A stretch of DNA of 58,279 nt from Chlorobiaceae bacterium (GCA_013824085.1 PNNF01000014.1:1-58279); one strand, 5' to 3'; numbered from the stretch's first letter, positions 38,191 through 47,116 are shown. Notes: generated by a model from the letters alone, not told the origin. Program-made: numbers and translations.

Positions 38191-38544
38191 TTAAAAATCA
38201 TCTCGCACTATGAGTAAGAGTGCGTTCTGTTGAATGATTAATAATTTTTCTTTATCGAATTCAATTTCTACTGCTTCTCGTCGTAAGAAAATAACATAAT
38301 CTCCTTCTTTTGCTTGAAGCGAAATATATTTTGTCCGTTCTTTATTATCCTTCCAAGGTTCTTCATCAATATTTGCAGCTATCGGAAAGCCCGGACCAAC
38401 CTTTAATACATAGCCCGCTTGCACTCTCTCTTTTTCTTGAACTCCTGGCGGAAGATACAGTCCAGTTTTTGTCCTTTCAGAATCACTTTCAGGTCGGATT
38501 AAAACTCTATCACCAACAACAATTAGTTTATCAATATTTTTCAA
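38191..38544 (-). CDS. GroES-like co-chaperone, divergent paralogue
   Basis: A 117-residue Cpn10-fold protein. KLIVVGDRVLIRPE and TKTGLYLPPG match the GroES start and mobile loop, and the core ends KEGDYVIFLRREAVEIEFDKEKLLII. It is about 20 residues longer than GroES, with an insertion near FPIAANIDEEPWKDN, and its C-terminus is LLLIVRDDF. No groEL adjoins it, so a separate true groES is likely elsewhere in the genome (inference). The start is TTG at 38544, the only sensible one before the conserved VVGDRV. It is convergent with hutH. Confidence 0.88.
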   Translation of the reverse strand: MKNIDKLIVVGDRVLIRPESDSERTKTGLYLPPGVQEKERVQAGYVLKVGPGFPIAANIDEEPWKDNKERTKYISLQAKEGDYVIFLRREAVEIEFDKEKLLIIQQNALLLIVRDDF

Positions 38545-38658
38545 AATTATTTCCGAATTTTTATTTTTTTGTTTTTCAAATATTAAGAATAATTCTCAAT
38601 TTATATTTTAATATTTTAATATAGTTTATTTATTCAATTAGTCATTATTTATTCTGAT

Positions 38659-39258
38659 ATGAAAAATTTTTGGAATGATCGCTTCTCAACTCAAGAATAC
38701 GCTTATGGTGAAGAGCCAAACGAATTTTTTAAAATAGAGATAGGCAAGATTTCTCAAGCTGGAAAGATTTTACTTCTCGGCGAAGGTGAAGGACGCAATG
38801 CAAATTACGCAGCTCAACTTGGTTGGACAGTTGATGCTGTTGATTGGAGTGAGGAAGGAAAAAGAAAAGCAGAAATACTTGCTCGCAAAAATAATCTCAT
38901 CTTTAACTACAGCGTTTTTGATTTGCGTCAATACACTCCTCAGATTGGTTTATATGATGTAGTTGGATTAATTTTTCTTCATTTTGAGGAAGAGATTCGG
39001 GAACAGATTCATAAAAAGGCAATTGAATCTTTAAGAGTTGGCGGAAAAATTATTTTGGAAGGGTATGATAAATCCCAACTTGGAAAATCTTCAGGCGGTC
39101 CACAAGGATTAGACCTCCTCTACTCGCTCGAAGATATCGTGAATGATTTTTCCGAACTTGAGTTTGAAGAATTTTCTCAAGAGACTGTTTACTTAAACGA
39201 AGGGAAATTTCATATCGGTGATGCAAGCGTTATTCGTTTTGTGGGAACAAAAAAATAA
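38659..39258 (+). CDS. Class I SAM-dependent methyltransferase (TehB-like)
   Basis: A 199-residue Rossmann methyltransferase. The SAM-binding motif I is LLLGEGEGRNA, followed by the acidic strand-2 end DAVDWS and a motif near VVGLIFLHF. The N-terminus FWNDRFSTQEYAYGEEPN is typical of the small TehB-like/thiopurine-type group. Substrate unknown. Its stop overlaps the next gene's ATG by one base (TAATG), so it is coupled with the glycosyltransferase. Confidence 0.9.
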   Translation: MKNFWNDRFSTQEYAYGEEPNEFFKIEIGKISQAGKILLLGEGEGRNANYAAQLGWTVDAVDWSEEGKRKAEILARKNNLIFNYSVFDLRQYTPQIGLYDVVGLIFLHFEEEIREQIHKKAIESLRVGGKIILEGYDKSQLGKSSGGPQGLDLLYSLEDIVNDFSELEFEEFSQETVYLNEGKFHIGDASVIRFVGTKK

Positions 39259-40514
39259 TGAAAAACATTTTATTCTTTACATACTTCTGGCCGCCATCAG
39301 GTAAAGCCTCTCTCCACTGGCCTTTGAAGATAATTAAATATCTCCCCGAGTTTGATTTTAATCCAATTGTAGTAACTGTTGATGAAGAAACGTTTACTCA
39401 AAAAGATGAAAGTTTATTAAAAGAAATTTCTCCTAATCTTAAAGTTATTAAAACGAAAGTCTTTGAACCTTTTAGTCTTTACAAAAAATTTATTGGCAAA
39501 TCTAAAGATGACCAGTTAATTGCATCGGAAACTATTTCAAAAGCAAATCGATCATTAGCTCATAGAATATCAATCTGGATAAGGATGAATCTATTCGTTC
39601 CTGATGCAAGAGTTGGTTGGTATCCATTTGCAATGTCAGAAGCAAAAAAAATTTTACGTTCAAATAATATTCATGCTATTGTTACTATTGGTCCTCCGCA
39701 TTCAACTCATCTAATTGGTTTAAGATTAAGTAAACTTTTTAAGATTCCTCATATCCCGATTTTAATAGATCCTTGGGTTGATATTATTTATTACAAAGAT
39801 TTTAAAAGAAATGCCTTTACTCTGAAACTCGATAAATATTTAGAAGAAAAAGTTTTTGATAACTCGTTCCGAACTGTATTTGTTACTGAATCAACGCGTG
39901 AAGATTATAATAAAAAATATAGCTTCTTGAAAAATAAATCTGAAGTTCTTTATTGGGGTTATGACGAAGAATATTTTTTGAATAGAAAAAAAGAACTAAA
40001 TAAAGATTACGAAATTATTTTGCACGCGGGAAATTTATTTGATTATCAGAATCCAATAAATTTTTGGAAGAAAGTTAAATCAGAAATTGAAAAAGGGAGA
40101 AAACTCAAGCTACGATTTATAGGCACAGTTTCACCCGCTATTATCAATACTCTAACGAGTATTGGATTGATTGAACATTCTGAAATACTTGGCTTTCTGT
40201 CATATGAAGATGCAGTTCAGGAGATGATGAATGCTGACTTTCTTTTAGTTTGTCCGACCGAGAGACGGCATTTACCAGGAAAATTATTTGAGTATATGAG
40301 AACTGGAAATAAAATTATTGCGTTTGGAGATGAGAATGAAGAAGTAAAAAAACTGATTGAAAAATCAAACAGTGGTGGTTTCTTCAGATATGAGAGTGAT
40401 GCAGAGAGTGTATTGTGTGGCTCGTCAATTTTTCAAACTGATATTAATTTTGCTAAAACATTTGACCGCAAAGCTGTTGCAAAGGGCTTGGTATCACTAT
40501 TTAATGAGATATAG
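39258..40514 (+). CDS. GT4-type glycosyltransferase
   Basis: A 418-residue GT-B fold protein. The N-terminal Rossmann half starts NILFFTYFWPPSGK, the usual opening of this family, with IVTIGPPHSTHLIG in the middle. The C-terminal half has the nucleotide-sugar part with LVCPTERRHLPGKLFEYMRTG, the E-x7-E-like region. It probably adds a sugar to a surface polymer. It is paired with the upstream methyltransferase on the plus strand, separate from the large minus-strand glycan cluster. Confidence 0.85.
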   Translation: MKNILFFTYFWPPSGKASLHWPLKIIKYLPEFDFNPIVVTVDEETFTQKDESLLKEISPNLKVIKTKVFEPFSLYKKFIGKSKDDQLIASETISKANRSLAHRISIWIRMNLFVPDARVGWYPFAMSEAKKILRSNNIHAIVTIGPPHSTHLIGLRLSKLFKIPHIPILIDPWVDIIYYKDFKRNAFTLKLDKYLEEKVFDNSFRTVFVTESTREDYNKKYSFLKNKSEVLYWGYDEEYFLNRKKELNKDYEIILHAGNLFDYQNPINFWKKVKSEIEKGRKLKLRFIGTVSPAIINTLTSIGLIEHSEILGFLSYEDAVQEMMNADFLLVCPTERRHLPGKLFEYMRTGNKIIAFGDENEEVKKLIEKSNSGGFFRYESDAESVLCGSSIFQTDINFAKTFDRKAVAKGLVSLFNEI

Positions 40515-40654
40515 CCCGAGATTGATACTGTCAAATAAAGGTAAGAATTGCTTCAAAAAATAATTTTTTTTTAATAATTTCTTTTTTATTTAATAATAAT
40601 TATTTAATATTGCATCGTAATTAACAACCTCAAACTTATTTAAAGGTAATATTC

Positions 40655-40948
40655 ATGGCAGAATCAAAACCAATGACCAAATCGCAAGTTCTTGATCATC
40701 TCGCAAAGAAAGTCGGCACAACAAAAAAGTTAGCCGGAACATTCTTAGATGAGTTCGTTGCATTAGCTTACAAAGAAGCAAAAAAGCAATTTGTTATTCC
40801 GGGATTAGGCAAATTAGTGGTTGCAAGCAGAAAGAAAAGAATGGGTAGAAATCCACAAACCGGAGAATCTATTGTAATTCCTGCAAGAAAAGTTTTGAAG
40901 TTTAGAATTGGGAAACAAGCTAAAGACGCTGTCTTCGGCAAGAAATAA
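40655..40948 (+). CDS. HU-family DNA-binding protein
   Basis: A 97-residue nucleoid protein of the HU/IHF family. The beta-arm signature is IPGLGKLVVASRKKRMGRNPQTGE, with the DNA-intercalating proline in RNP. The N-terminus is MAESKPMTKSQVLDHLAKK. It binds and bends DNA as a dimer. TAAAGG sits before the ATG. It is transcribed alone and ends in a strong terminator. Confidence 0.95.
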   Translation: MAESKPMTKSQVLDHLAKKVGTTKKLAGTFLDEFVALAYKEAKKQFVIPGLGKLVVASRKKRMGRNPQTGESIVIPARKVLKFRIGKQAKDAVFGKK

Positions 40949-40967
40949 TTTTCCTGATTATTTTTTT

Positions 40968-40994
40968 AGAGACGCTTTATGCGTCTCTTTTTAT
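40968..40994. terminator. Intrinsic terminator after the HU gene
   Basis: AGAGACGC (40968-40975) pairs perfectly with GCGTCTCT (40981-40988) over a 5-base loop, with T-rich DNA beyond on the plus strand and a matching A/T-rich side on the other. It can also serve the convergent gene that ends at 41005. Confidence 0.85.
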
Positions 40995-41004
40995 TTTAAA
41001 TAAT

Positions 41005-41496
41005 TCATTTCGATTTTGTGTCACTTAGTTCACCGATAACCTTTTCATATATTTCCTTCCTCATCTTACTTAGTATTATCGTTTCGAAATCTTTTACATT
41101 ATTTAATTTATAAAAATAATTGAATGCTAATACTTCATCTTTCTTATACACCTTTACAAGCCCATATAATCTGCCTGTGAAGACTCCTCCATCAATTTTT
41201 TCAATCTCATCGTAACTAATCTCAATTTCTTTTTTTTGAAAGAAATAATTGTTACAAATTATTTTATCATCTTCAGCAACAATTTTAAAAGGCATATGCT
41301 TGTAAATTTTATAAAAAGAAATATTAGCAATCAACAAACCAACAGAAATTAATATCGTTAAGTAGAGATTCATAAACTCACCTTTGTAACTCAAGGCAAT
41401 TGGAATTACAAAAAAAAGTCCAAGAGCAGTTATCACAATTATTCCTGTTTTATAAACAATTCGATTGAATAGTGGATATGTAAAAGTTAAATTCAT
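41005..41496 (-). CDS. Two-helix membrane protein with PH-like domain
   Basis: A 163-residue protein. Two transmembrane helices lie at about 15-35 and 43-62. The rest is beta-rich (FKIVAEDDKIICNNYFFQKKEIEISYDEIEKIDGG) and resembles the bacterial PH-like domains found after two membrane helices. That likeness is a guess from layout, not from a diagnostic motif. Function unknown. It is divergent from the NRDE-family gene. Confidence 0.7.
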   Translation of the reverse strand: MNLTFTYPLFNRIVYKTGIIVITALGLFFVIPIALSYKGEFMNLYLTILISVGLLIANISFYKIYKHMPFKIVAEDDKIICNNYFFQKKEIEISYDEIEKIDGGVFTGRLYGLVKVYKKDEVLAFNYFYKLNNVKDFETIILSKMRKEIYEKVIGELSDTKSK

Positions 41497-41533
41497 ATTA
41501 TATATTTGAAAAAGATAATTAAGGATTAATAAT

Positions 41534-42298
41534 TTGTGTCTAATTGTATTTGCTTACAAGTCTCATCCGAAATATAAATTTATTTTTGCTGCTAACAGAG
41601 ATGAATTTCATGATCGTCCGACTAAAGATTTCCATTATTGGGAAGATAAAAAAATATTCGCAGGTAAAGACTTAAAAGAAGGTGGAACCTGGATGGGGTT
41701 TAATGAAGCGGGGAAATTTGCTGCAATAACAAATTTCAGAGACATGAAAAACATAATGTCAACTGCGCGTTCACGCGGGGAAATTATTACTAATTATCTT
41801 TCTGCTGAAATTGACTCTGAAAAGTTCTTGTGTGATTTGCAAAAAAAATCTTTGCAATACAATGGCTTCAATATACTGCTCGGCTCTTTTGATGAGCTTT
41901 ATTACTGCTCAAACCAATTACATCAATATGAAAAATTGAAGCCCGGAGTTTATGGGTTAAGCAATCATCTGCTTGATACACCTTGGCACAAAATTGAAAA
42001 ATCAAAAAATATTTTTAGCGATTTACTGAGAGATGACGAAATAAATAGTGAAGAATTTTTTAAGCTTTTAAGAAATGAAGAGAAAAGTCCTGAGAATCAA
42101 TTGCCCGAAACTGGTATTGGAAAAGAATGGGAAATAATTCTTTCATCAATTTTTATTAGAACTGAAAATTATGGAACTCGCTCATCAACGCTCTTATCAA
42201 TTGATAATAATAATATGCTCAATGTTTGTGAATTAAGTTTTGATAAAAATGGAAATGAAAAAAATAGATTTGAAAATCAAGTTCAAATTATTTCTTAA
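41534..42298 (+). CDS. NRDE-family (TANGO2-like) protein
   Basis: A 254-residue protein of the NRDE/TANGO2 family, named for Asn-Arg-Asp-Glu, seen at 21-24 (AANRDEFHDRPT). The N-terminus reads MCLIVFAYK, with Cys2 conserved, as in Ntn-hydrolase-like folds. The start is TTG at 41534; no ATG precedes this conserved opening, so the TTG is firm. Eukaryotic relatives act in lipid or haem handling, but no bacterial reaction is certain. Its end overlaps the convergent glycosyltransferase gene by 11 bases. Confidence 0.92.
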   Translation: MCLIVFAYKSHPKYKFIFAANRDEFHDRPTKDFHYWEDKKIFAGKDLKEGGTWMGFNEAGKFAAITNFRDMKNIMSTARSRGEIITNYLSAEIDSEKFLCDLQKKSLQYNGFNILLGSFDELYYCSNQLHQYEKLKPGVYGLSNHLLDTPWHKIEKSKNIFSDLLRDDEINSEEFFKLLRNEEKSPENQLPETGIGKEWEIILSSIFIRTENYGTRSSTLLSIDNNNMLNVCELSFDKNGNEKNRFENQVQIIS

Positions 42299-43208
42299 AA
42301 AATGATTTCATAATTTTCTGATAAGCTCGAATTCTAAAAGGAGGTTTGTATACATTATTAAAAGTAAATAAATCTGCTTCGCGTTGAATTTCAATTTTTG
42401 TTGGATGAGTAATAGATTTTATTTCTTGCAAAGTTAAATTCGCAAGATGACTAACGCCGTAGTCCGTATGCGTTCCCTCCATAGAGAAGCCAATATTTGT
42501 AGTGAGATTATAATTAGGAGTAATCGCAATTCCCTCATTCAACCAAATGCTGTAGAGCCATTGATAATCCCAAGTATCGATCAAATTATTTTTCGCAATG
42601 AATAATTTTTTGAGCCAATATTTTTTTTCGTTTTTAGATTGAAAAATATTTTTAAATATTTCAAAAGAAATAAAATTATCATATTCATTCATCTTCAGAT
42701 CATACTTCTTCCAAGCCCTACGCCAACTACCCCAGCCCCAAATATGGCAATAGTTCGAAAAGTAATATGAATGTTCACCTCGCACAATTCCCTTCTGAAA
42801 ATTGTTTCCTCCAATATGCATGACCTTTTCATTATTGCGATATTTTTTCAATAACTCTTGAACAAAATAAAAAAATGACAAATTAGGAATCACATCATCT
42901 TCAAGAATAATTCCTTCCTCCTCATTTTCAAAAAACCAATCAATACCTGAACTCACCGCCAACTTACATCCGAAATTTTTTTCTCTGTAAAAAATTTTTA
43001 CTTCACAATCCCAATCAATATTATTTACAATGTTTCGTGCTGCTTTGCATTTTTCTTTTTCTCCGATTTTGTTTTCTCTCGCACCATCAGCGGAGACGTA
43101 TAATTTTTTTGGCTTTACTAATTTTATTATTTCAAAAACTTTTTCGGTTGTATCAGGTCTATTGAAAATTAAAAAAAGAATTGGTGTATTGAATTCAGAC
43201 TGAAGCAT
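42288..43208 (-). CDS. Nucleotide-diphospho-sugar transferase (GT-A type)
   Basis: A 306-residue GT-A fold glycosyltransferase. It opens PILFLIFNRPDTTEKVF, keeps LYVSADGAR, and has ILEDDVIPN as the DxD-type metal motif. HIWGWGSWRRAW matches the GNT-I/hyaluronan-type group seen in Bacteroidota surface-glycan loci. It is the last gene of the minus-strand cluster, three bases after the frame-restored end of the preceding methyltransferase gene. Confidence 0.85.
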   Translation of the reverse strand: MLQSEFNTPILFLIFNRPDTTEKVFEIIKLVKPKKLYVSADGARENKIGEKEKCKAARNIVNNIDWDCEVKIFYREKNFGCKLAVSSGIDWFFENEEEGIILEDDVIPNLSFFYFVQELLKKYRNNEKVMHIGGNNFQKGIVRGEHSYYFSNYCHIWGWGSWRRAWKKYDLKMNEYDNFISFEIFKNIFQSKNEKKYWLKKLFIAKNNLIDTWDYQWLYSIWLNEGIAITPNYNLTTNIGFSMEGTHTDYGVSHLANLTLQEIKSITHPTKIEIQREADLFTFNNVYKPPFRIRAYQKIMKSFFKK

Positions 43209-43211
43209 CTT

Positions 43212-43302
43212 TTACTTCGTTGCAATAATTTGAACTTGATATAAATCTCTTTTCCATCGCGAATATATTTTTGCTATGCAATCAAAAAGACTTCTCCAAA
43301 TA
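43212..43302 (-). pseudogene. Displaced C-terminal tail of the methyltransferase gene
   Basis: In the -1 frame directly after an A5 tract, the sequence continues NIWRSLFDCIAKIYSRWKR...QVQIIATK and then TAA at 43212-43214. This is a normal ending for class I methyltransferases, whose last strand is usually a hydrophobic xVxAxK. It suggests that the gene at 43274-43840 once ended here, three bases from the next gene. One base lost in the A-run would explain it. Confidence 0.6.
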
Positions 43303-43840
43303 TTTTTCTTATCTGTAAATAATAAGGAGGCCATCTATGCTTTAGAGTTTCGCAACTTTGAACTTTAAATCCCGCCAACGAAAATAAATTCCCTAAATTC
43401 ATTGGTGACCAAGTAAATAGATGTTGGTTAATATCATTCGGAGTCCAATCCCAACGGCGTTCATAAGGTGTTACAAAAATAATTTTTCCACCAACCTTTA
43501 ATTTTGCTTTTAATTTTTTCAACTCTTCCAGCGGGGAATGAGTATGTTCCAAAGCGTGATTAGAAATAATCACATCAGCCCATTCATTTTCAATTTCTTC
43601 CGTAGATGCGAAAACATTGATTCCATTTGCCTTTGCTTGCTCTCTTGCATCTGGATTTATTTCAATTCCAATTTTTTCTTTGCACTTAATGTTTGCAAGA
43701 ATAAATCCACCGCCGCATCCGAAATCAATTATTTTGTCAGAAGATAAAATATATTTTTGAAACTTAAATAATTCGGCAACTCCACCGAATGCTCCATGAT
43801 TTTTTTGCCAATTAAAATAATCTTTGTTGTAATAAGTCAT
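43274..43840 (-). CDS. Class I SAM methyltransferase, frameshifted near its C-terminus
   Basis: A 188-residue methyltransferase as read. Motif I is IIDFGCGGGF, with GIEINP at the end of strand 2, VIISNHALEHTHSP as motif IV, and KVGGKIIFVTP. The frame ends abruptly as IRKIFGEVFLIA-stop. One extra A in the A5 tract (T5 on the plus strand, 43303-43307) would restore a further 30 residues typical of the family (see 43212-43302). The catalytic core is complete, so the short form may fold, but the lost last strand could matter. It probably acts on a sugar or lipid in the glycan pathway. Confidence 0.85.
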   Translation of the reverse strand: MTYYNKDYFNWQKNHGAFGGVAELFKFQKYILSSDKIIDFGCGGGFILANIKCKEKIGIEINPDAREQAKANGINVFASTEEIENEWADVIISNHALEHTHSPLEELKKLKAKLKVGGKIIFVTPYERRWDWTPNDINQHLFTWSPMNLGNLFSLAGFKVQSCETLKHRWPPYYLQIRKIFGEVFLIA

Positions 43841-43842
43841 TA

Positions 43843-45090
43843 TTAATCTCTTGAGTAATATTCAATATGTTTTTGTGCAATAAGATCATTGCTATAATTT
43901 TCTAAAACTTTTTTTCGCGCATTTGTGCTTAATGATTTAGTATCTGCGTCAAGTAAATATTTTATTCCTAATGCTAAATCTTCATGAGATTCTTCGCGAG
44001 CAAGAAATCCGTTCTCTTTATGAATAATCATATCAGGCATTCCGCCAATATTGAATGCTGCAACGGGAGTTCCACAAGCAAGCGATTCCATCACAGTGTT
44101 TGGTAAATTGTCTTGTAATGACGGAGCAATAAAAATATCGGCTGATGAATAATAGTCTGCTAAAACCGTATCATCATTAATCCGACCTGTATATCTAACT
44201 GGAAATGAAAAGTCAAAATCATTTTTCTCGTAATGTTTTCCAATAACAATAATTTCATATTTTTTTTCTGGAATAGAATAATTGTTCTTGAAGAATTTTA
44301 AGGTCTCAATTAATTGTGACAATCCTTTTCTTTGCTCGTTGGTTGATAAAGTAGTGAACAGAAAATATATTTTATCAGACTCAAGTTGTAATTTTTTTCT
44401 TGCTTCATACTTATCAATCGCGTTGAATCTATTTGTATCAATAGTGTTTGGTATAACTTCAACTATTTTTTCTTTGAGGAGTGTGCTTGACTTAACACAC
44501 GATTTAAGCCAATTGCTACAAGTAATAATTTTGAATTTTGATGATGAATAAATTTTTTTCTTTAACTCAAAAAACTTAAAAGAATAGTCATCATCTGCAG
44601 GTTTTTTAAGATACGGACAAATCGAACATGTATTTTCATAACTTTTACATTTTCCTGAATAATGACAACCACCAGTGAATGCCCACATATCGTGGAAAGT
44701 CCAGACAATATTTTTTTTTAGTTGAAAAAGTTTTTCTAAAGAACGAAGCGAGAGGAAGCCCTCATTTATCCAATGCAAATGAATTACGTCGCTCTGTTTT
44801 ATAAAGTCATGATTAGAAATGTCAAGTCCAACATCGCCAAATGAAAATCTTCCCAAATTTTCTTTCGTATAATTTTTTATTTTCAACAAGTCCATCATCA
44901 TTCTGAAGTTTGTTAAATTTTTACTTACGAAAGAATTATTGAAGCCATAAATATTTTTCTCGTCTGAAAATTTTCTTTGAACAAGAAGTCGTGAATCAAT
45001 ATTTTTTTTCCGGAGAGCGATATGAAGATTAAAAGCCGCTCGTGCCGCTCCTCCACGCAAATCTGAATTTACAACGTGAGTTACTCTCAT
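43843..45090 (-). CDS. GT4-family glycosyltransferase
   Basis: A 415-residue GT-B glycosyltransferase. The N-terminus is VTHVVNSDLRGGAARAAF, the acceptor loop carries HWINEGFLSL and WTFHDMWAFTGGCHYSGKC with several cysteines, and the donor half has the E-x7-E region in APSLQDNLPNTVMESLACGTPVAAF. The HDMWxxTGGCHY block is shared by a GT4 subgroup in exopolysaccharide loci. It overlaps the preceding methyltransferase gene by four bases. Confidence 0.93.
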   Translation of the reverse strand: MRVTHVVNSDLRGGAARAAFNLHIALRKKNIDSRLLVQRKFSDEKNIYGFNNSFVSKNLTNFRMMMDLLKIKNYTKENLGRFSFGDVGLDISNHDFIKQSDVIHLHWINEGFLSLRSLEKLFQLKKNIVWTFHDMWAFTGGCHYSGKCKSYENTCSICPYLKKPADDDYSFKFFELKKKIYSSSKFKIITCSNWLKSCVKSSTLLKEKIVEVIPNTIDTNRFNAIDKYEARKKLQLESDKIYFLFTTLSTNEQRKGLSQLIETLKFFKNNYSIPEKKYEIIVIGKHYEKNDFDFSFPVRYTGRINDDTVLADYYSSADIFIAPSLQDNLPNTVMESLACGTPVAAFNIGGMPDMIIHKENGFLAREESHEDLALGIKYLLDADTKSLSTNARKKVLENYSNDLIAQKHIEYYSRD

Positions 45091-45806
45091 TTTTTTAGAA
45101 CCGCTAAAATTACATTGTTATGATACAGTCCATCTTTCTTCGGTAATATCGCAGAGAAGATAGTTCCAAGAAGTGTGAAAGGTGCAATAAAAATAATATT
45201 AAGAAAAATGTTTAAGTATTTATTTTTTGTTTTTATAAAATAGTAGATGTAAAGAATCCAGAACTGAAAAATTACTTCTATAAAACTATTTGTTTTCGTT
45301 TGTTCAACTATTTGAAAACCATGTTTTTCTAAAACAGCTTTCATTCCAAAGCTACTGTAACGAGCGAAATCAAATGGAACTTCGTGCTCGTCCCAAGCAA
45401 AAGGAGTTGTTATTAATGCTACCGAATTATTTTTCATGACTCGTTTTATTTCTGTCAAGATTTCATCTAAGTTAAAAACATGTTCAAATACTTCGGAACA
45501 AAATAAAGAATCAAAACTATCATCTGGAAAGGGAAGTTTTTTTCCATCGTAAAAATAATCGATCTCTTCCTTTTCGTGAGAATGTCCTTTATTTTCAATA
45601 TCAACGCCGATATACTCATCAACATTAAACAAATTTCTATAAGGTTTAGCACCACATCCAAAATCTAAAAGCTTTCCTTTTAGTTTATAGGAATTTCTTT
45701 TTATCTCTTTAAATAAAGTTTTTCGAATCAAATAAAAGGGATTAATAAAAATAGAAATTATTTCAGGTTGAAATTGTTCTCTCTTATAAAATGATTTAAG
45801 ACTCAT
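45087..45806 (-). CDS. Class I SAM methyltransferase with C-terminal membrane segment
   Basis: A 239-residue methyltransferase. Motif I is LLDFGCGAKPY, then YIGVDIE, and the motif IV region FDSLFCSEVFEHV with an ALITTPF strand. Residues about 180-225 are strongly hydrophobic (VIFQFWILYIYYF and IIFIAPFTLLGTIF), suggesting attachment to the membrane, where lipid-linked glycans are made. It overlaps both neighbours by four bases. Confidence 0.9.
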   Translation of the reverse strand: MSLKSFYKREQFQPEIISIFINPFYLIRKTLFKEIKRNSYKLKGKLLDFGCGAKPYRNLFNVDEYIGVDIENKGHSHEKEEIDYFYDGKKLPFPDDSFDSLFCSEVFEHVFNLDEILTEIKRVMKNNSVALITTPFAWDEHEVPFDFARYSSFGMKAVLEKHGFQIVEQTKTNSFIEVIFQFWILYIYYFIKTKNKYLNIFLNIIFIAPFTLLGTIFSAILPKKDGLYHNNVILAVLKK

Positions 45807-47116
45807 ATTTTTTTAGCATTAATATTTATTACTTTATCTCGATAATATTTTTGCCACATTGTTACATCATCATAATTTTTGTGTTGCAAATATTTTTCAC
45901 TCATTGTTAGTTCAATAAAAGGAAAAACTAAAAACATTGATGCAGCTAATTTGGCAAGAGATTTCGGAGATATTTTGTCATCGACAAATCTCGAGAGAAA
46001 CATTCCAATTCTAGCTGACTTATCCGAAGCAATGTCCTCTAAAATATTTCCAAATCTTTTTTGAGGAAGTAGCTCAATAAATCCCGCAGATAACGCAGTT
46101 GGCAAAATCATGTTTGACCCATGCACTCCAATAACTATATGGCTCTCCGAATATATTTTGCACCACTTCATCTCTGTATCTTTGTCGATTTTAGTCTGAC
46201 GACAATCATTAATTCCATCCTGAAATTTAAAAGATTTGCCAACGCCTACAACATTGAAAATTATATTCGGAATTTCTTTCTTCAACTCTTCGTAGAGTTT
46301 ATTTGCTTTATTTTTTTGTCGAAGAGTTAACCACTTTTTGAAAAAACTTAATTCAGAAATATTTTCAGCAAGATCAAAAAGGAAAGAGGAAAAAATATTT
46401 GTTAGCCAAAATCGATCTTCTCTCCAAACAAATGTAAGTTGAGGAGTATTATCAAGATACGTTTCGACGTTGAATTTATTGACTTTGGTATAGTCTTCAA
46501 TATTTATTTTACTGAAATCAGGATGTGAAAATGCAAGACTCAAATGAACTTTTGTAAATCTTTTTATTTCTGTTTTTACAAATTCATCTAATTTAAGATA
46601 CCAATTTTTCGTTTCGCTAAGTTTGATATCAACTAACCAAGCTTCTGAAATTCCTGTAGGAAGTAACCACTCGAAGCTTTTGGGTAAAAGAACTATTAAA
46701 CCATATTCGGGGAATTTATTGATGTGCTCGGTAGAATTAAATAATTTTAAAATTACGTGCCCGTATAGATTATCCAAACAGTTGAGAAGGATAACTTCTT
46801 TTTTTTGATTGAAGATTTTTTTTTCAATTACTAAATCGGTATTGTTTTTGTGCTTGAATGAATCAAGAAGTGGTTGCGAAAACCATTTAACTTTGTGTTC
46901 ATCAAACAGCTGAAAATCTTTTTTCCCAATTGAGATTGGATGATACAAAGCATGACTAATTGGAAAATCTGTAATGAATTCATAATTGCAGCTACCGCAA
47001 ACACAATCTGCCAGAGTGTGTATTCCTTGAAAATAAAAATCGCTAACATTTACTTTAGTTGAACTGCACTTAGGGCAAGTAAATTTTGAATATGTATTTG
47101 GGAATAGGTCAATCAT
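45803..47116 (-). CDS. GT61-like protein with N-terminal zinc ribbon
   Basis: A 437-residue protein. The N-terminus has CPKC (Cys14/17) and CVCGSC (Cys40/43), a four-cysteine zinc ribbon. The C-terminal part includes SHIVIGVHGSNMILPTALSAGFIELLP near residues 330-356, which resembles the nucleotide-sugar region of GT61/EOGT-type glycosyltransferases (VxGxHGxxLxN..lfm..GxxVIEL). The middle is not recognised. I infer a glycosyltransferase. The zinc ribbon is unusual for this fold. It overlaps the following methyltransferase by four bases. Confidence 0.65.
   Translation of the reverse strand: MIDLFPNTYSKFTCPKCSSTKVNVSDFYFQGIHTLADCVCGSCNYEFITDFPISHALYHPISIGKKDFQLFDEHKVKWFSQPLLDSFKHKNNTDLVIEKKIFNQKKEVILLNCLDNLYGHVILKLFNSTEHINKFPEYGLIVLLPKSFEWLLPTGISEAWLVDIKLSETKNWYLKLDEFVKTEIKRFTKVHLSLAFSHPDFSKINIEDYTKVNKFNVETYLDNTPQLTFVWREDRFWLTNIFSSFLFDLAENISELSFFKKWLTLRQKNKANKLYEELKKEIPNIIFNVVGVGKSFKFQDGINDCRQTKIDKDTEMKWCKIYSESHIVIGVHGSNMILPTALSAGFIELLPQKRFGNILEDIASDKSARIGMFLSRFVDDKISPKSLAKLAASMFLVFPFIELTMSEKYLQHKNYDDVTMWQKYYRDKVININAKKI

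Noticed and set aside
38310-38624. Plus-strand frame of 104 codons opposite the GroES-like gene
   Set aside because: The opposite strand matches a known family over its length, so this is a shadow.
43303-43307. Programmed ribosomal frameshift in the methyltransferase gene
   Set aside because: The A5 tract read in frame (AGA AAA ATA) does not form a standard X XXY YYZ slippery heptamer, and no stem-loop is evident downstream; a simple indel is more likely.
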